From Multifurca ochricompacta (Eukaryota > Basidiomycota > Agaricomycetes > Russulales > Russulaceae): a stretch of 64,000 bases of DNA. The notes beneath the pieces were generated by a model that saw nothing but the letters and a program-made list of their open reading frames with translations, ran no database searches and was not told the origin of the DNA. Below are positions 1 through 11,486 of this stretch, piece after piece; the stretch's first letter is position 1, and every line of letters begins with the position of its first letter. The translations under genes were made by a program, and so were the position numbers. Location of the stretch: the NCBI GenBank assembly GCA_022496185.1, contig WTXG01000013.1, positions 421,246 to 485,245 of the forward strand. Direction: 5' to 3'.

Positions 1-588
1 GCCTCGTTCGTGGGTTCGGACCTACTCGGTATTCGCTCTCCTACCTCGACGACATGATCGGGCAGATTTTGATATGGATATTCTTGATTATTATTTTTAT
101 TAAGTGTGATAGCCAAGTGTGCACTAGTATTGGTAAGCTCACTGATTGACCTGAAAGTGTGGGTGTTGGCTGCCGTTAAACCCTTTACCGGTGGCATGCT
201 CAGCCATGGCGGTCCATCCGCCTACCCTCCGGATCGCTCCCAAACTTTCTTCTCGTCAGCTTTGGGCTATACGTGGTCAAATTCCTCTGTGGATGAGATC
301 ATGACCCGCGCCATACGCAAGAATGCAGACAATCTGCAAGCCGCGGCTCTCAAGGAAGGGCAGAATGTGGCGCATGTCGTGGTGTACCCGAACTATTCGC
401 TACTCGATACCCTGCTGAAGGACATGTACGGGAATAACGTGAACAGGTTAGGGAAGCTGAAACGGACCATCGACCATAAAAATATAATGGGTCTCGCTGG
501 CGGGTTCAAGTGCGGCAGTATGTCTGAAAACCCTACTTCCTGGCTGTTATGTGACAAAGACATTGGCCATTATATAAGCAAGTTATGA
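1..588 (+). CDS. 3' end of an FAD-linked oxidoreductase (BBE domain), cut by the window edge
   Basis: The readable part is the C-terminal berberine-bridge-like region of a secreted FAD-linked oxidase. It carries SHGGPSAYPPDRS, then VVYPNYSLLDTLLKDMYG and ends near GLAGGFK. All three blocks align with the complete paralogue at 29758-31864 (THGGPSAWPPDRS, HYPNYALYGTSPEKLYG, LTGGFKI). An earlier exon seems to lie at about 5-66 (RYSLSYLDDMIGQ, matching RYTAPFLKAVVKN in the paralogue). The base pair after it is AT where a GT donor is expected, so splicing may be damaged. The frame runs about 30 residues beyond the stop of the paralogue. The family oxidises small molecules with covalently bound FAD; the substrate is unknown. 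The FAD-binding half lies outside the window, so I cannot say whether this is a gene or a remnant. Confidence 0.65.
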
Positions 589-1589
589 TCCAATCAATTC
601 AAAAAAAATTCAATGAAACATTGGGAGCATGACCTTGATTTGTTCGGGGTGCTTGTCATTGTGACAACCTCATGAGATCTCATACACCATCAGTGCTCAT
701 TTATGATTATGAATGATCATGACACACTCTAGGTGGTGTTGTTTTGTAAACCTTCACTGTTACAAGTAGTTATCTTTCCTGCATGGGCAATGCGGCCTAT
801 TGAACGAGCGCCCACTTGGTAGCATAACAAACTGAATGGTGTAGTGAAGTGATGACGGTATGACATGTGCTATGCTATTTTAGTACTATTGACCGGATCA
901 CCGGATCGACTTTGCTCCATTTGGGGTCCTGCCGTGCGCCGGGTGTGTGGCGCGGCAGAACAAACCAAAAACAAACAAAACAGCACAATTTCTATTCATG
1001 AACGAAACCCCCGATCCAATCAATCCGAAGGGGCCATCTTATGGAAGGACGAGATAAGGCCATGGAAGCGTTTAATGACCGGTAAGAATGGCTACGGACG
1101 TGAGCAATGCATAGTAAAGTGAGGGTAAGATTAAGCTGATTCCAGCTCGCGCGACGTCTTATCTGATTTTTTTGTTGGAGCCGTATGCACTACCGTTCAC
1201 GTATGCGCGATTTGTTACCGTTCCGAGAACTCGACAAATGACCCGCAGTTATGCCCCAAATCCAGGTGAGTCGAGCGGAGCCTTGTGGGTGCATAAGGTT
1301 AAGGAGAGAGAAAAAAAATAAAAGAATGGAACGAATCGAGGCGTTCCTTTAGCTCCAAGAACGCAAACACGAGAATGAGTTGATGTTAAGGCTTTTTTTG
1401 AAGCCCTCGGCGAATGTGAAAACACACCGTACATATGATTTCTATCTGCATATCACATTATACTATCTATCTAATTCAAGTTACCTGGGCCACTGGAACG
1501 GAAGGACACAAGAGCTAGCCCGACAATAAAGGGTGGTGACATTGTGGAGCAACTGCTTCTTGGAACTCACCAATACTAGCAGTATCTCA
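589..1589. other. Intergenic, no gene seen
   Basis: Convergent spacer between the FAD oxidase fragment (plus) and the P450 (minus). Short open frames occur but none has recognisable protein features. No repeat or RNA gene was recognised. Confidence 0.5.
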
Positions 1590-3791
1590 TCACGCCCCCA
1601 TGATCAGAGAGTCCGAGATAAGTTCTTCTGCCCTCTTATCCCTAGGAATGAAAGAGCATGGGAACTGAGTCGGCCGACTAGAGAAGTAATCAGTTTTTGT
1701 TTTCAGGCTCTGCCTCGTTTTGACCGAAAAAAAAGACGCCAACATTACCTTACGAGGTTTCCGGTATAGTTGTACTCAGAAGGACCCTTTACACCTTCTT
1801 CACCTTTTGGTCCTCTCTTGATGTCAAAAGCCGAGAGCAGAGAAGCGATAACTATAAACAACGTCGCGTCGACAAAGTACCTTCCAGGGCAAATACGTCT
1901 TCCATATCCAAATGCCGCTGACAAAGTAGGGTCGTCGCGCGCACTCCCATCGGGGTTGATATAACGCTCGGGTTTGAAGGCGTCTGGTTCCGGATATGCC
2001 TCTGGGTCATGGAAGATTGCCCTGCGATATGTTTAGAACCACCCTAAATGGATCCAGTGGATTGCATACCAGGTATTTCCGATCACCAACGCGCCTAATA
2101 GGGGGATATGCGCATGCGTGGCCAAACGTTATACTAAGATGAACCTGGCGCAACAAGACAACACACACCTTTCGGTATGAAATATCCCTCGTACACGTCA
2201 TCCTTTGTCGTTGCGTGAGGAACAGCTTTCCGATCATCAAATTCTCCGCTATCTGATATTGTTCTAGTCCAAACTCACCTAGAGGCCCAACAGGCTTCCA
2301 CCTTAGAGTTTCCTTGCACAACGCTTCAATAAACGGCAAGCTTGGACGATCCTCAAAAGTAGGGAGCCGTTCTCTCCCCGTAACGGCGTCAAGTTCGTCT
2401 TGCGCCTTCTTCTGGATTTCGGGGTGGAGCAAGATCGCTACCAAAAAGGTCATGATGGCAGCCACCGTCTAAAAAATAGAAGGGTTGAGTCTGCCGACAT
2501 GTTTACAAATCAAGGGTTTGCGATCTCGTACCGTCTCCGCCCCAGCTGTGGACAATCATGTCAACGTAGTCCCATTGCCCTTGGACATTATTACAGACCT
2601 GTGTACAACGTTCCCAGGGCCCCAAGCATGGCTTGCTCCGCTTTGTCATGTTCTGTTCCGGTTAGCTTTTCTAATTCTTTAAGCTGATCGAGAGCAAGGG
2701 ATGGTTGCGCGGTGCCGTTGAGCTATAGGCCCGGGGTGAACTCTCCAGGAATTTCTACCACAAATTTCTTACTTACAATACCGCGTTTTACAAAATCGAT
2801 TGGATCATTGATGACCTCTTGCCCTATATCGTAAGCAAACCGGGCAAGCGGTTTGTAACTGAACCATGGTAACCATTCAGGGATGTGCCGCACTAAGGAG
2901 ATTACCGTAAGTTAAATACCCCTCTCTCCCCTGTACATGAGAGATGAAACAGTACAAAAGGGAAGATTGTTGACAAGAAGAGCGCCTGGAAGCGTAACTT
3001 CTCTTGAAATTTTGGTCAACTTTTGAGCAGCGTGGATTTTCCGGTCGTCAGGCCCTTGGACTTCATAACCATACCCCATAGCCAGTATCATCTCTCCCTG
3101 AAGGCTGTAGGGAAATTAAGACCAGCACCTTTCAGATAGGCGTCTCACTAACAGTTCAATGTGTGCTTCCCATTCATTGGGTCGCGTCAACATCCGATTG
3201 AGGAGTACGCGTGCCTGTGTCTGTTGCATAGGGCGATACTTTGCTGCAGGCCCCGGGCGGAGCCCACGATCAAGAATCTTGCGCCCTAGACGCCAAATCT
3301 CAGAATATCTTGCAAACGCCATATTCCACTGCCATTCTGCCCTGAGCCGTGTCAGCCTAAAAAATAAAGTGAAAATTTGAAACCCAAGCAACGTACATTT
3401 CGTGGAATGGGACCACGGTACGATCGGAGTAGATGTCGCCACGTTTCTCGAGCAAATCTTTTACGGACTTGAGATTGTTTAATACCACGATGACTTGGCC
3501 AAAAACGTGGAAGGACAATATAGGCCCTGACCGTTCTTGTTATAAACGAGTAGAAAGAACACACGTTGTCGAGGAGTGATTCGTACCATATGTCTTTGAT
3601 AATTTGGTATATGCAAGCCATGAAAATTCCTGGGGAATATCTCTGATGTTTCCGATAATGGGCAGAGGTCGAGGACCGGGAGGGTAAGATAGTCCACCCC
3701 GCCTTCGACGGCTATGGATGGCCTGGACAGCGACGAGGAGAGAGAGGAAGACAAGTAAATCAACGAAGATGGTCCCAGTTGCGAATGCCAT
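1590..3791 (-). CDS. Cytochrome P450 monooxygenase, complete copy
   Basis: This is a membrane-anchored haem-thiolate monooxygenase of the fungal type often annotated as O-methylsterigmatocystin oxidoreductase-like. In order it shows: an N-terminal hydrophobic anchor (about residues 6-22); the proline hinge PPGPRPLPIIGN; an I-helix with AGAETVAAIMTF (oxygen-activating AGxET motif); the K-helix ExxR in KETLRW; a PERY segment; and the haem loop FGYGRRICPGRYF with the ligand cysteine. The start at 3791 gives MAFATG, which matches the paralogue at 52977. A last exon (about 1590-1677) restores the shared C-terminus SRPTQFPCSFIPRDK. About nine introns can be placed by comparison with the paralogue. 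All exons stay in frame, although the boundary near 3130 is ambiguous. The substrate is unknown. The neighbours (FAD oxidase, reductases) suggest oxidative secondary metabolism or detoxification. Confidence 0.9.
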
Positions 3792-4915
3792 GTTTGTGGA
3801 GGTCAAGTGGTCGAACCATCGAGCTTTTTTATGTCAACAACTAGCATGATTGCTCCATTCTGCTATTTCTATTTTTATTCAAGTCCAAGTTCCATTGTCT
3901 AGGGCTGAGGTATCCCGGCACGAGGCCGAACTCCATGCTTCGGCGAAATCCTTGGAGTGAACTAGGGAGAGAGACTAGCGAGATTTTTTCTTATTTTTTT
4001 CCGATATAGTCTCTGGTCTGTATTCATGCAAGTGAAGTCTCAACACAGCTATGGTGAAGTAACATTAGTTATAGACCCCTGGCACCACCGGTCATCCGTG
4101 GTCTCGTGCGCGCTTTAGGAAAATGACGGTAAGGGTTGTGTGGTATGAAGGGGTCGTCAAGGGGTCATCTTCTCTCCGAGTTACGAGACTGAAAGCAAGC
4201 TACCAGCGGAGCGGATCCTGAGACGACCCGTATTATGCGCGAGCTCGTATGCACCGGAGCCACTTACTTTTACTTACTTTGCCCCGTTAAGTAGTCTCAC
4301 CGTCTTGAGTAGAAAGATTGCATCTAATTACTTTTAAAGTGCTCGACTTTACCCTAGCAGATAGTAGCACAGAGAATTGAATTGCGAGGTTTCTCCACAT
4401 CCTTTCCGAGTTCATCAAATTCTTTGAGACAACCCCTGGATCGACGACATGGATGCAAGTTGTTGAGATTGAATGCGCGCTGTAGGAAAGCTACTGAATG
4501 TCAAGGAGGTCCGGAATGTTAAAGGTTGCAAGCAGGAAATAGGGAAATGAGACACAATCGACTATTCCCGTCACATCTTGTCATTCTACCTAGTGAGCCC
4601 AGAACTCAAGCTGTTCGCGTCGACGTGGAGTTAAAGTTAGAGAGTGGGTGTAAGAGGTCGCGGAGCAGAAGATGAGGAGGCGCCCTGATTTATTATATAA
4701 TAAAAATAAAAGTAAAACACATCAATGGCATTAACAAACATGGGAATTCGCACGGAGAAGGAGGGAACGGTTCCCATGCCGCTCCTTTTTCCCGTGGATG
4801 GCTCATGTGCACGTTCGTCGTTGTCGTTGACACATAAAGCTAGCTCCGTGACAAGAATGATCCAACCCTTCCACTTCTTTCCGATTAGTGGGTTCTATTC
4901 CTCAGAGTCGTAATA
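3792..4915. other. Divergent intergenic region of P450 and phosphatase genes
   Basis: About 1.1 kb between two divergent starts, so it should hold both promoters. A weak TATA-like element (CATAAAAAAG on the minus strand, around 3822-3832) lies about 35 bases upstream of the P450 start. No coding feature was recognised. Confidence 0.4.
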
Positions 4916-7642
4916 ATGCGTGCCAATGCCTTTACGCTCGGAGCTGTGCTCACCCTGGTTGTATCAGCAAGAACCAGTGGGGCTTGTCCGGATGGGGAAC
5001 ATGAACATGCATACGAGCGACGTGCCGAACCCATAGTTCATCTCACACCACCTTCGCGGCCACTCGTTTGGGGAGATATCAATATCATCCATACTACAGA
5101 CAGTCATGGGTGGTTACTCGGACATCAAAAGGCATCCTTCCCGGAACCTAGTTACAGGTGATTGGCTTATTGTAAAGTAAGCGAATGTTAACGCTGATTC
5201 CTTTTTTTTTTTCTAAGTGGGGATTTTGGTGACTTTGCATCCTTTGTGGCGCATATGAAAAAAATTGCCGAGGTAGGTCAGGGAGGGAGGGGGGAGTAAT
5301 GGGTGGTGGTGACTGACTGAATCGTGTGATGATTTGACCTAAATTTTAGGAGAAAGACGTTGATTTGTTGTTGGTTGACTCTGGCGACCTCCATGACGGT
5401 ACGATCATTCCTCTTTGCGAACTTTGTGAACTGACAATTGCGATAGGTACCGGTCTCGTTGATGGTTTCCCACCGGGTGGCATCGACGCCCATGATGTAT
5501 GCATCCTCTCTGCCTACATCTGCTAAAATTCACCGTCTAAAAAGGCCAACAAATTCTTCGACCAACTACCCTACGACGTACTTGCCATCGGAAAGTGCGT
5601 TTTTTTTTTAATTTAAAATTTTTTATGTTTTGTTAATTGGGATTTTCTAACGCGGTCGTCTGCACAAAGTCACGAGTTGTACATCTATGCGAACGCGCTT
5701 GACATGCATTTGAACTTTGCTCCAAAGTTCCACGGCCGTTATCTTTCGTCAAACGTCAACATCACCGTTGCCGGTCCAGGTGGTACACCAGTCAGCGTGC
5801 CTGTTGGAAGTCAGTTGTATTGATCGATGATCAAATCATGCATCATCTAACATATGCGTGTTTACGTAGGTCGCTTCGCCAAGTTCAAGACGCGAAAGTG
5901 GGTACATCCGAAGCATGCGTAGGGGTACAGGTTGACGTCTCGTGTCGTCTAGGGGTCGCAAGGTCACATCTCTTGGCGTCCTCTTTGACTTTACCGGCAA
6001 CGATCACAATACCACTGTACAAAAGGTGGAGGATATGGTGAATGAAGCCTGGGTAAGTTAAATCCCTCTTTCACGCTTCACTCTCCTTAGCTCATTCTAA
6101 TTAACCGTTATAGTTTGCTGATGCGATCAAGGAAGAGCCCGACTTCTTCCTCCTTGTTGGGTACGTTCCCCTTTTTCTCTCATCGTAGGACTGAACTTTG
6201 ACTATTAAAGGCATATGCCCGTGGCACGTGACAAATGTGAGGTTACTCTCATGACGCATTTAAGCCTGCCCTGGCTTTATTAACACCTGGGCAGGGCCAC
6301 TTGTCTTCAACGCAGTCCGGGCTGTACATCCGACCACTCCAATTTTAATCTTCGGGGGGCACTCGCACATCCGAGACTGTCGTAAGTATCGTAATCGTGG
6401 GCATCTTTTGCCTTGAACGGTCCCTTACACGTGCTCCAGTCCAGTTTGACGGGCGCTCAATCGCTCTCGAGAGTGGACGGTACATGGAAACCGTCGGTCA
6501 GTGGTTATCTGTACAAGTTGAAAGTAGTATTTCATTGAGCCTAACGCTTATACAGGTTTCTTGAGTGAGTAGGGTGAAGTTATTTAGCGATGGATGACTT
6601 ATTGATCGGTTTCTAGGTGTGAATCTCGATCATCAAGGTAGCAAGGCAAACCTCACGGTCAACCGTCGTTATCTTGACCCTAACCGTGTCACCTACGAGG
6701 TATGTCATTTCTGCCTGCGCACACCCCCATTTTGCACAGTGTATTGAATCTGGTTTCAGTTCCACTCGAACCGCCGTGACTCGTCTTTTGATAGTCCCCA
6801 GGGCCGAAAAATCACAAAGGGTCTTCAGGATTTGTCAAATCGATTCAATCTCGACTTGAAGTTTGGAACCGCGCCACAGGATTACACCCTTTCGCGGGAT
6901 CCCTTCCCATCGAATGGTTCGTTGCTAAGCCTCATCGTCGACCAGGTCCTCCCGACCGCATTGACTGTCAACAACTCTCGGGCAAATATCCCGAATATCA
7001 TCATCACCAACTCGGGAGGGCTCCGATTTGATATTTACGCGGGACCGTTCACGAAGAACGATCAGTTGACGGCGTCACCATTCACGGACGCGTTCCAGTA
7101 TATACCCAACGTGCCGCTCAGCGTAGCAAAATCTGTCTTGCCGGTCCTGAATGGCGGGGGGAATAATGGGAGACGTGAGCTATCGTCTGCGGAGGAACGC
7201 TATGCGCGTGGGGACGTCGACGAACGGTACGGGAATTGGCTCGCGGAGATGCATGAGCGAGCTGGACCGGAACGACGCGCGGCGCAGAATTTGACGCTTG
7301 GATATGTGACTCAAGACGTGCGTGTGCTTTCTTCTTTCATTCCTTTTGCTTGGTTGTGACCACCTCTCCTTTGTATAGGCGTGTCCTGGTATTGGAGATG
7401 ACACTCTGCACACGCCTCTGCCGTTCTTCCCTTCTCCGGGTTTTATAAGCTCGACTCCACCAACGGGGAGTGTCGATACGGCGATCGACCTCGTATTTGT
7501 GGATTTTATTGCGAGTGAGGTGTTAAAAGTTCTCAATGGCTTGCAGACGACCAAGACGTATACGAGCTCGGACGTGTTGTCTTATACGTCGATCTTGTTA
7601 AATGAGGTGCTGGGCGTGTTCGCGCAGGTAAAGTGGAACTGA
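4916..7642 (+). CDS. Secreted calcineurin-like metallophosphatase / 5'-nucleotidase family protein (yeast YHR202W type)
   Basis: The N-terminus (MRANAFTLGAVLTLVVSA, then small residues) is a signal peptide. The metallophosphoesterase motifs are all present in order: TTDSHGW (D-x-H), SGDLHDG (GDxxD), GNHE, the later GHMPV and GGHSH. A 5'-nucleotidase C-terminal-type region follows, with NSGGLRFDIYAG and a conserved FTDAFQYIP block. These motifs bind two metal ions and hydrolyse phosphate monoesters, probably nucleotides, at the cell surface or in the vacuole. The overall plan resembles the yeast YHR202W family. The gene has about ten introns. One exon appears to be only 9 bases (6556-6564). 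The last exon begins at about 7380 and ends with the stop at 7640-7642. All exons join without frame breaks. The real substrate cannot be told from sequence. Confidence 0.85.
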
Positions 7643-7917
7643 AACTGAACGACGGGCGACGATCAACTTTTCACTCTTGTGTCTTGTTCGTCTCATCTCC
7701 ATCCGTCATCTCCTACCCTACCCCTACCCCTACCCCTAAAACAGGAGTTAAATTGATATTTAAATTTATCGGAGTCTGAAATAGGAATATTATATTGACT
7801 TATTGACCTATAAAAGTAAAAGTGAAAGGGCAATAAAGTGTATGTATGCACAATTTAATGTGTTGATTTAGTTTTAGTTTTAGTTTCAGTTTTAGTTTAG
7901 TGTGTGTTCGTTGTCTT

Positions 7918-8355
7918 GTGCCCTCCCTCTCCCTCTCCCTCTCCCTCTCTCCCCCTTCCTCTCCATCTCTCCATCTCTCACTTCCTCCCCCCATTCTTTC
8001 TCTTTTCTTTTCCCCCTTCCGTTGTTCAACCTATTGGTTGAAAGCTTGCGCTCGCTTTTTCATTGTTGCAAGCGTAGGCCAGCTTTATCTATCTATCTAT
8101 AAAGTACACCGCACCCCTCTCTTTTTTTGTTTTTCGTGCGTGTCTTTTTTTCTCTTCTTTTTTTATCCATCTACCAACTCCTCCACACTCTTTTCCCTCC
8201 TTCCCTCTATCCTCACATACCCTCCTTTTCTCCTTATTCAATTCATTTCTTTTTTTCCTCTGCCCCTCTGATCTATCTTCTTCTTCTCTACCGCTCTCTC
8301 CCGTCGTTCCCTTTTTTCTTTTTCCCTGTCCTTTTCCATCCACTTCCGTTTCGCA
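7918..8355 (+). promoter_or_regulatory. Pyrimidine-rich leader upstream of the nrd1-like gene
   Basis: A strand-biased CT-rich tract runs from about 7918 to the start codon at 8356, with CTCCCTCTCCC-type repeats and T-runs. Such CT-rich blocks just before the start are common in promoters of highly expressed fungal housekeeping genes. No coding function is likely despite open frames on both strands. Confidence 0.5.
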
Positions 8356-10690
8356 ATGGACGACGCACAGACCGCCTTTGCAACTCAGTATCCTCCCTAC
8401 GGCTTTGATCTTGACATGATGAAGGTTCATCTTTTCTCTTACTTCTATTTGTTTTTTTTATTTTCCCAGGTCATTGATCGATCATTTCCTTGGTTTTTTT
8501 TCACCCTTCACAGCGTCCCATGGATACTGTTGGTGGTCCTGATGCCAAAAAGGCCCGCTGGTCGCCCAACTCATTTGGTGCACCCACCGTTAACGGTCTC
8601 GTCACCCCTACCACTCGTGATGCATTTGCCAATTACGGTTACGGCTCTCAGGCAAGCATCCCTCAGGGTTTCTCTAATGGCTCTCCGCCTTCAGGCTTTG
8701 CCGGGCCTCTCTATTCCACTTCTATCAATACCCCTGGCCAGATCAGCCCCAGTACAGCTAATGCCTTCGCTCAGCAGCAGGCCCAACATCAAGCCCAACA
8801 ACAACAGCAGCAGCAGCAAGTCCAGCAGCAGCAGCAACAACAACAACAGCAGGCTCAGCATCAGCAACAGCAGCAACAACAACAGCTGAACGGCAGTGCC
8901 GGTTATGGTTTTGGTGGTTACAACATGCTCGGAATGGGCCTTCCCAGTGTGGGCATGCTTGGCGGATTTCCCTACGGCAACCAGGTGGCCAACTTTGCCG
9001 GAGTATGTATTTTGCTATTTTCGTCTGATCCGTTAGCATGCCTGCTCACATAATAAACAATTAACGACAGGGCTTCAACCCTCCTCGCACACCCTCTCTT
9101 GGCATTGCGTCCCCCAGCTACTCGGGTGCAGCTCTCACTGCAGCTCTTACCGCTTCCAATAATGCCACGGGCCGTACTGTCTATGTTGGCAACCTCCCCG
9201 CGACCGCCTCCGTCGATGAGCTCCTCAACCTCGTCCACTTTGGACCGCTAGAGTCGATCCGCGTCCTCCCTGAAAAATCGTGCGTTTTCCTCTCCTTCCT
9301 CGACGGCGCCACTGCTGCGGCATTCCATGCCGATGCAACCATCAAAAAGCTTTCCTTGCATGGACAGGAGCTTAAGATCGGCTGGGGAAAGCCCTCCCCC
9401 GTCCCGAGTCAGGTTGCGCTTGCCATCAGTCAGAGCAACGCGAGTCGTAACGTCTATCTTGGCGGATTGGACGAGGGCACGACGGAGGAGCAACTTCGCG
9501 ACGATCTTAGCCGTTTTGGTCTGATTGACCAGGTCAAGATTGTGCGTGACAAGAACATTGGATTTGTGCATTTCCTTAGCATTTCAGTTGCGACAAAGGC
9601 AAGGAAATGTTCTTTGTATTTTTGTTTCCCTATGTTGATTATTTTTTTCTTTTTTCCACCCTTGCAGGTCGTGAACACGCTTCCTACAGAACCCGCATGG
9701 GCAGGAAAGCGCGTCAACTATGGCAAAGACCGCTGTGCATACATCCCCAAGTCACAGCAAGCTGCCGCACAAGCTGCACAAGCTGTTGCCGCGCAGTCAC
9801 TTGTCGCGCAATCCGCCGCGGCATCGCTTAGTCCTATCAATACCAATGTTGGCGGCGGCTTTGGGGCGTTTGCGCCTTACTCACCATTCACACCGGAGGG
9901 TTTCGGGGTCCCTGGGAGTGCGAACAGGACCGTATACCTAGGCAATGTTCATCCCGAGACGACAACGGAGGACCTATGCAATGGAATCCGCGGAGGTGTG
10001 CTGCAGAGCATACGGTATATGCAGGATAAGCATATAGCTGTACGTGTGATCGCGATCAGCTCTTATGAATTTGGGGACTGATCTGGTTATGCCCATCAGT
10101 TTGTGACGTTTATTGACCCTGCAGCGGCGCTCACTTTCTTCCACGCGGCGTCATACCAGGGCTTGACGCTTAACAACCGGCGGCTCAAGCTCGGTTGGGG
10201 TAAAAATGCAGGCCCGCTTCCGCCTGCGCTTGCTCTCGCCGTGCACTCTGGCGCAACACGTAACGTGTATATTGGTAGTATTGAGGACTTTGAGACGTTC
10301 TCTGAGGACAAGTTAAAGCGCGACTTTGGAGAGTATGGCGATATTGAACTCGTCAATTTCCTCAAGGAGAAGAACTGCGCGTTTGTCAACTATACCAATA
10401 TCAGCAACGCCATCAAAGCTATCGAAGGCATCAAGAATAAGCCCGACTATGCCAACCTCAGAATCGCCCATGGCAAAGACCGCTGTGCGAACCCTCCCAG
10501 GTCTGGCCCACAAGGTGGCGGGGCTATTCGCCGTTCCGCTTCGGGTAATGGCCCTGTCTCGGCGGCACCTGGATCAGACGACCAGGAACTTTTCCAGGTC
10601 CCGATTGATGGTCCTATCGCTGGGATCAGCGAGGTCGACCACTCTGGCGAGGTCGGTCCCGAGTTGATAGAGCCGCCCGCGGAAGCTTAG
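8356..10690 (+). CDS. nrd1: Nrd1-like RNA-binding protein with four RRMs and a polyglutamine tract
   Basis: The protein of about 680 residues has a short first exon (MDDAQTAF...MMK), a Gln-rich low-complexity N-terminal third and four RNA-recognition motifs at roughly residues 215-290, 315-390, 450-530 and 560-640. Visible RNP motifs include RTVYVGNLP, CVFLSF, RNVYLGGL, IGFVHF, RTVYLGNV, RNVYIGSI and CAFVNY. The linker motifs GWGK and NYGKDRC or AHGKDRC recur after alternate RRMs. This architecture matches Schizosaccharomyces pombe Nrd1/Msa2, a cytoplasmic mRNA-binding regulator of sexual differentiation and stress. Intron 1 follows MMK at about 8422. The intron at about 9600-9667 appears to use a GC donor (AAAG then GCAAGG) with a normal AG acceptor. 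All exons are in frame. Confidence 0.9.
8770..8886 (+). repeat. CAG/CAA array coding polyglutamine
   Basis: A run of mixed CAG and CAA codons inside exon 2 of the nrd1-like gene encodes Gln stretches interrupted by Ala, His and Val. The mixed codons suggest selection for the amino-acid tract rather than a fresh microsatellite expansion. Confidence 0.9.
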
Positions 10691-11486
10691 GCATGTACAC
10701 CCCCGGCTTATCAAGAAGATACCCTGGCCTTGTCTGTCCGTTTGTCTGTCTATTTAACTGTCTCTCGCGTCTGGACCGAAAATGCAAACACGCACACACG
10801 CTCATAACGCAACGCACAGCCTCTGAGGAGTGGATCGGTGGACGGTGTAAAATGGAGAGCGGTCCACCTACCTTTTTTTTTTTTTGACTTCTCTTCGCTA
10901 GTCTGAGCTCATTGCAAGGAGAGAGAGAGAGGGAGGGGCATTTGTTGGTTCGTTCTCCATCCTCTATCGAATATCGTTATTCCCCTTCCCCTTCGCCGTC
11001 GTCTCTTTTTATCAAAATTTTGTGTCAGATTGTGTTTTCCCTCCGTGCGTAACCACTATATGCCCCCCTCATTTTTTTTTTCTTTCCTTCGCCTCAGCTT
11101 CGCTCGTTGCTCTCACAAAGAGACCCCCGCCCTCTCGTAAACCCTCTCGTATCAATACCTATCGTATCGTATCGTACTATATTACAATACGTATTTTTCT
11201 CTCTCTCTCTGACTAAACTGACAAAGAATCATCTTCATTTCGGGTACTGGCGTGGCCCTGAAAAAGGCACAACTCCATTTGATGGGATCAAAATATGTGT
11301 GACTGGGACTGTGACTGTGTGACATGTTGTTCATACCACACCACCACCACACATTTGTATAAATATGATGGGTAAAATTTGTAAATGTGATAGGCTATGA
11401 TAAATCATTCCTCCCAGATTGTTAATCTAATGGCGCGCATTGAGTATTGTCGGAGGCGCAAAGGAAGGCCAAGTTTCACCTTTTAT
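10691..11486. other. Convergent 3' intergenic region, no gene seen
   Basis: Lies between the 3' ends of nrd1 (plus) and the first reductase (minus). It holds T-rich and CT-rich tracts likely to belong to 3' UTRs, and nothing else recognisable. Confidence 0.4.

Noticed and set aside
7800..8430. Open frames rich in Ser/Pro/Leu or Arg/Glu in the CT-rich tract
   Set aside because: Composition comes from the pyrimidine tract. The region is better explained as promoter and leader of the nrd1-like gene.
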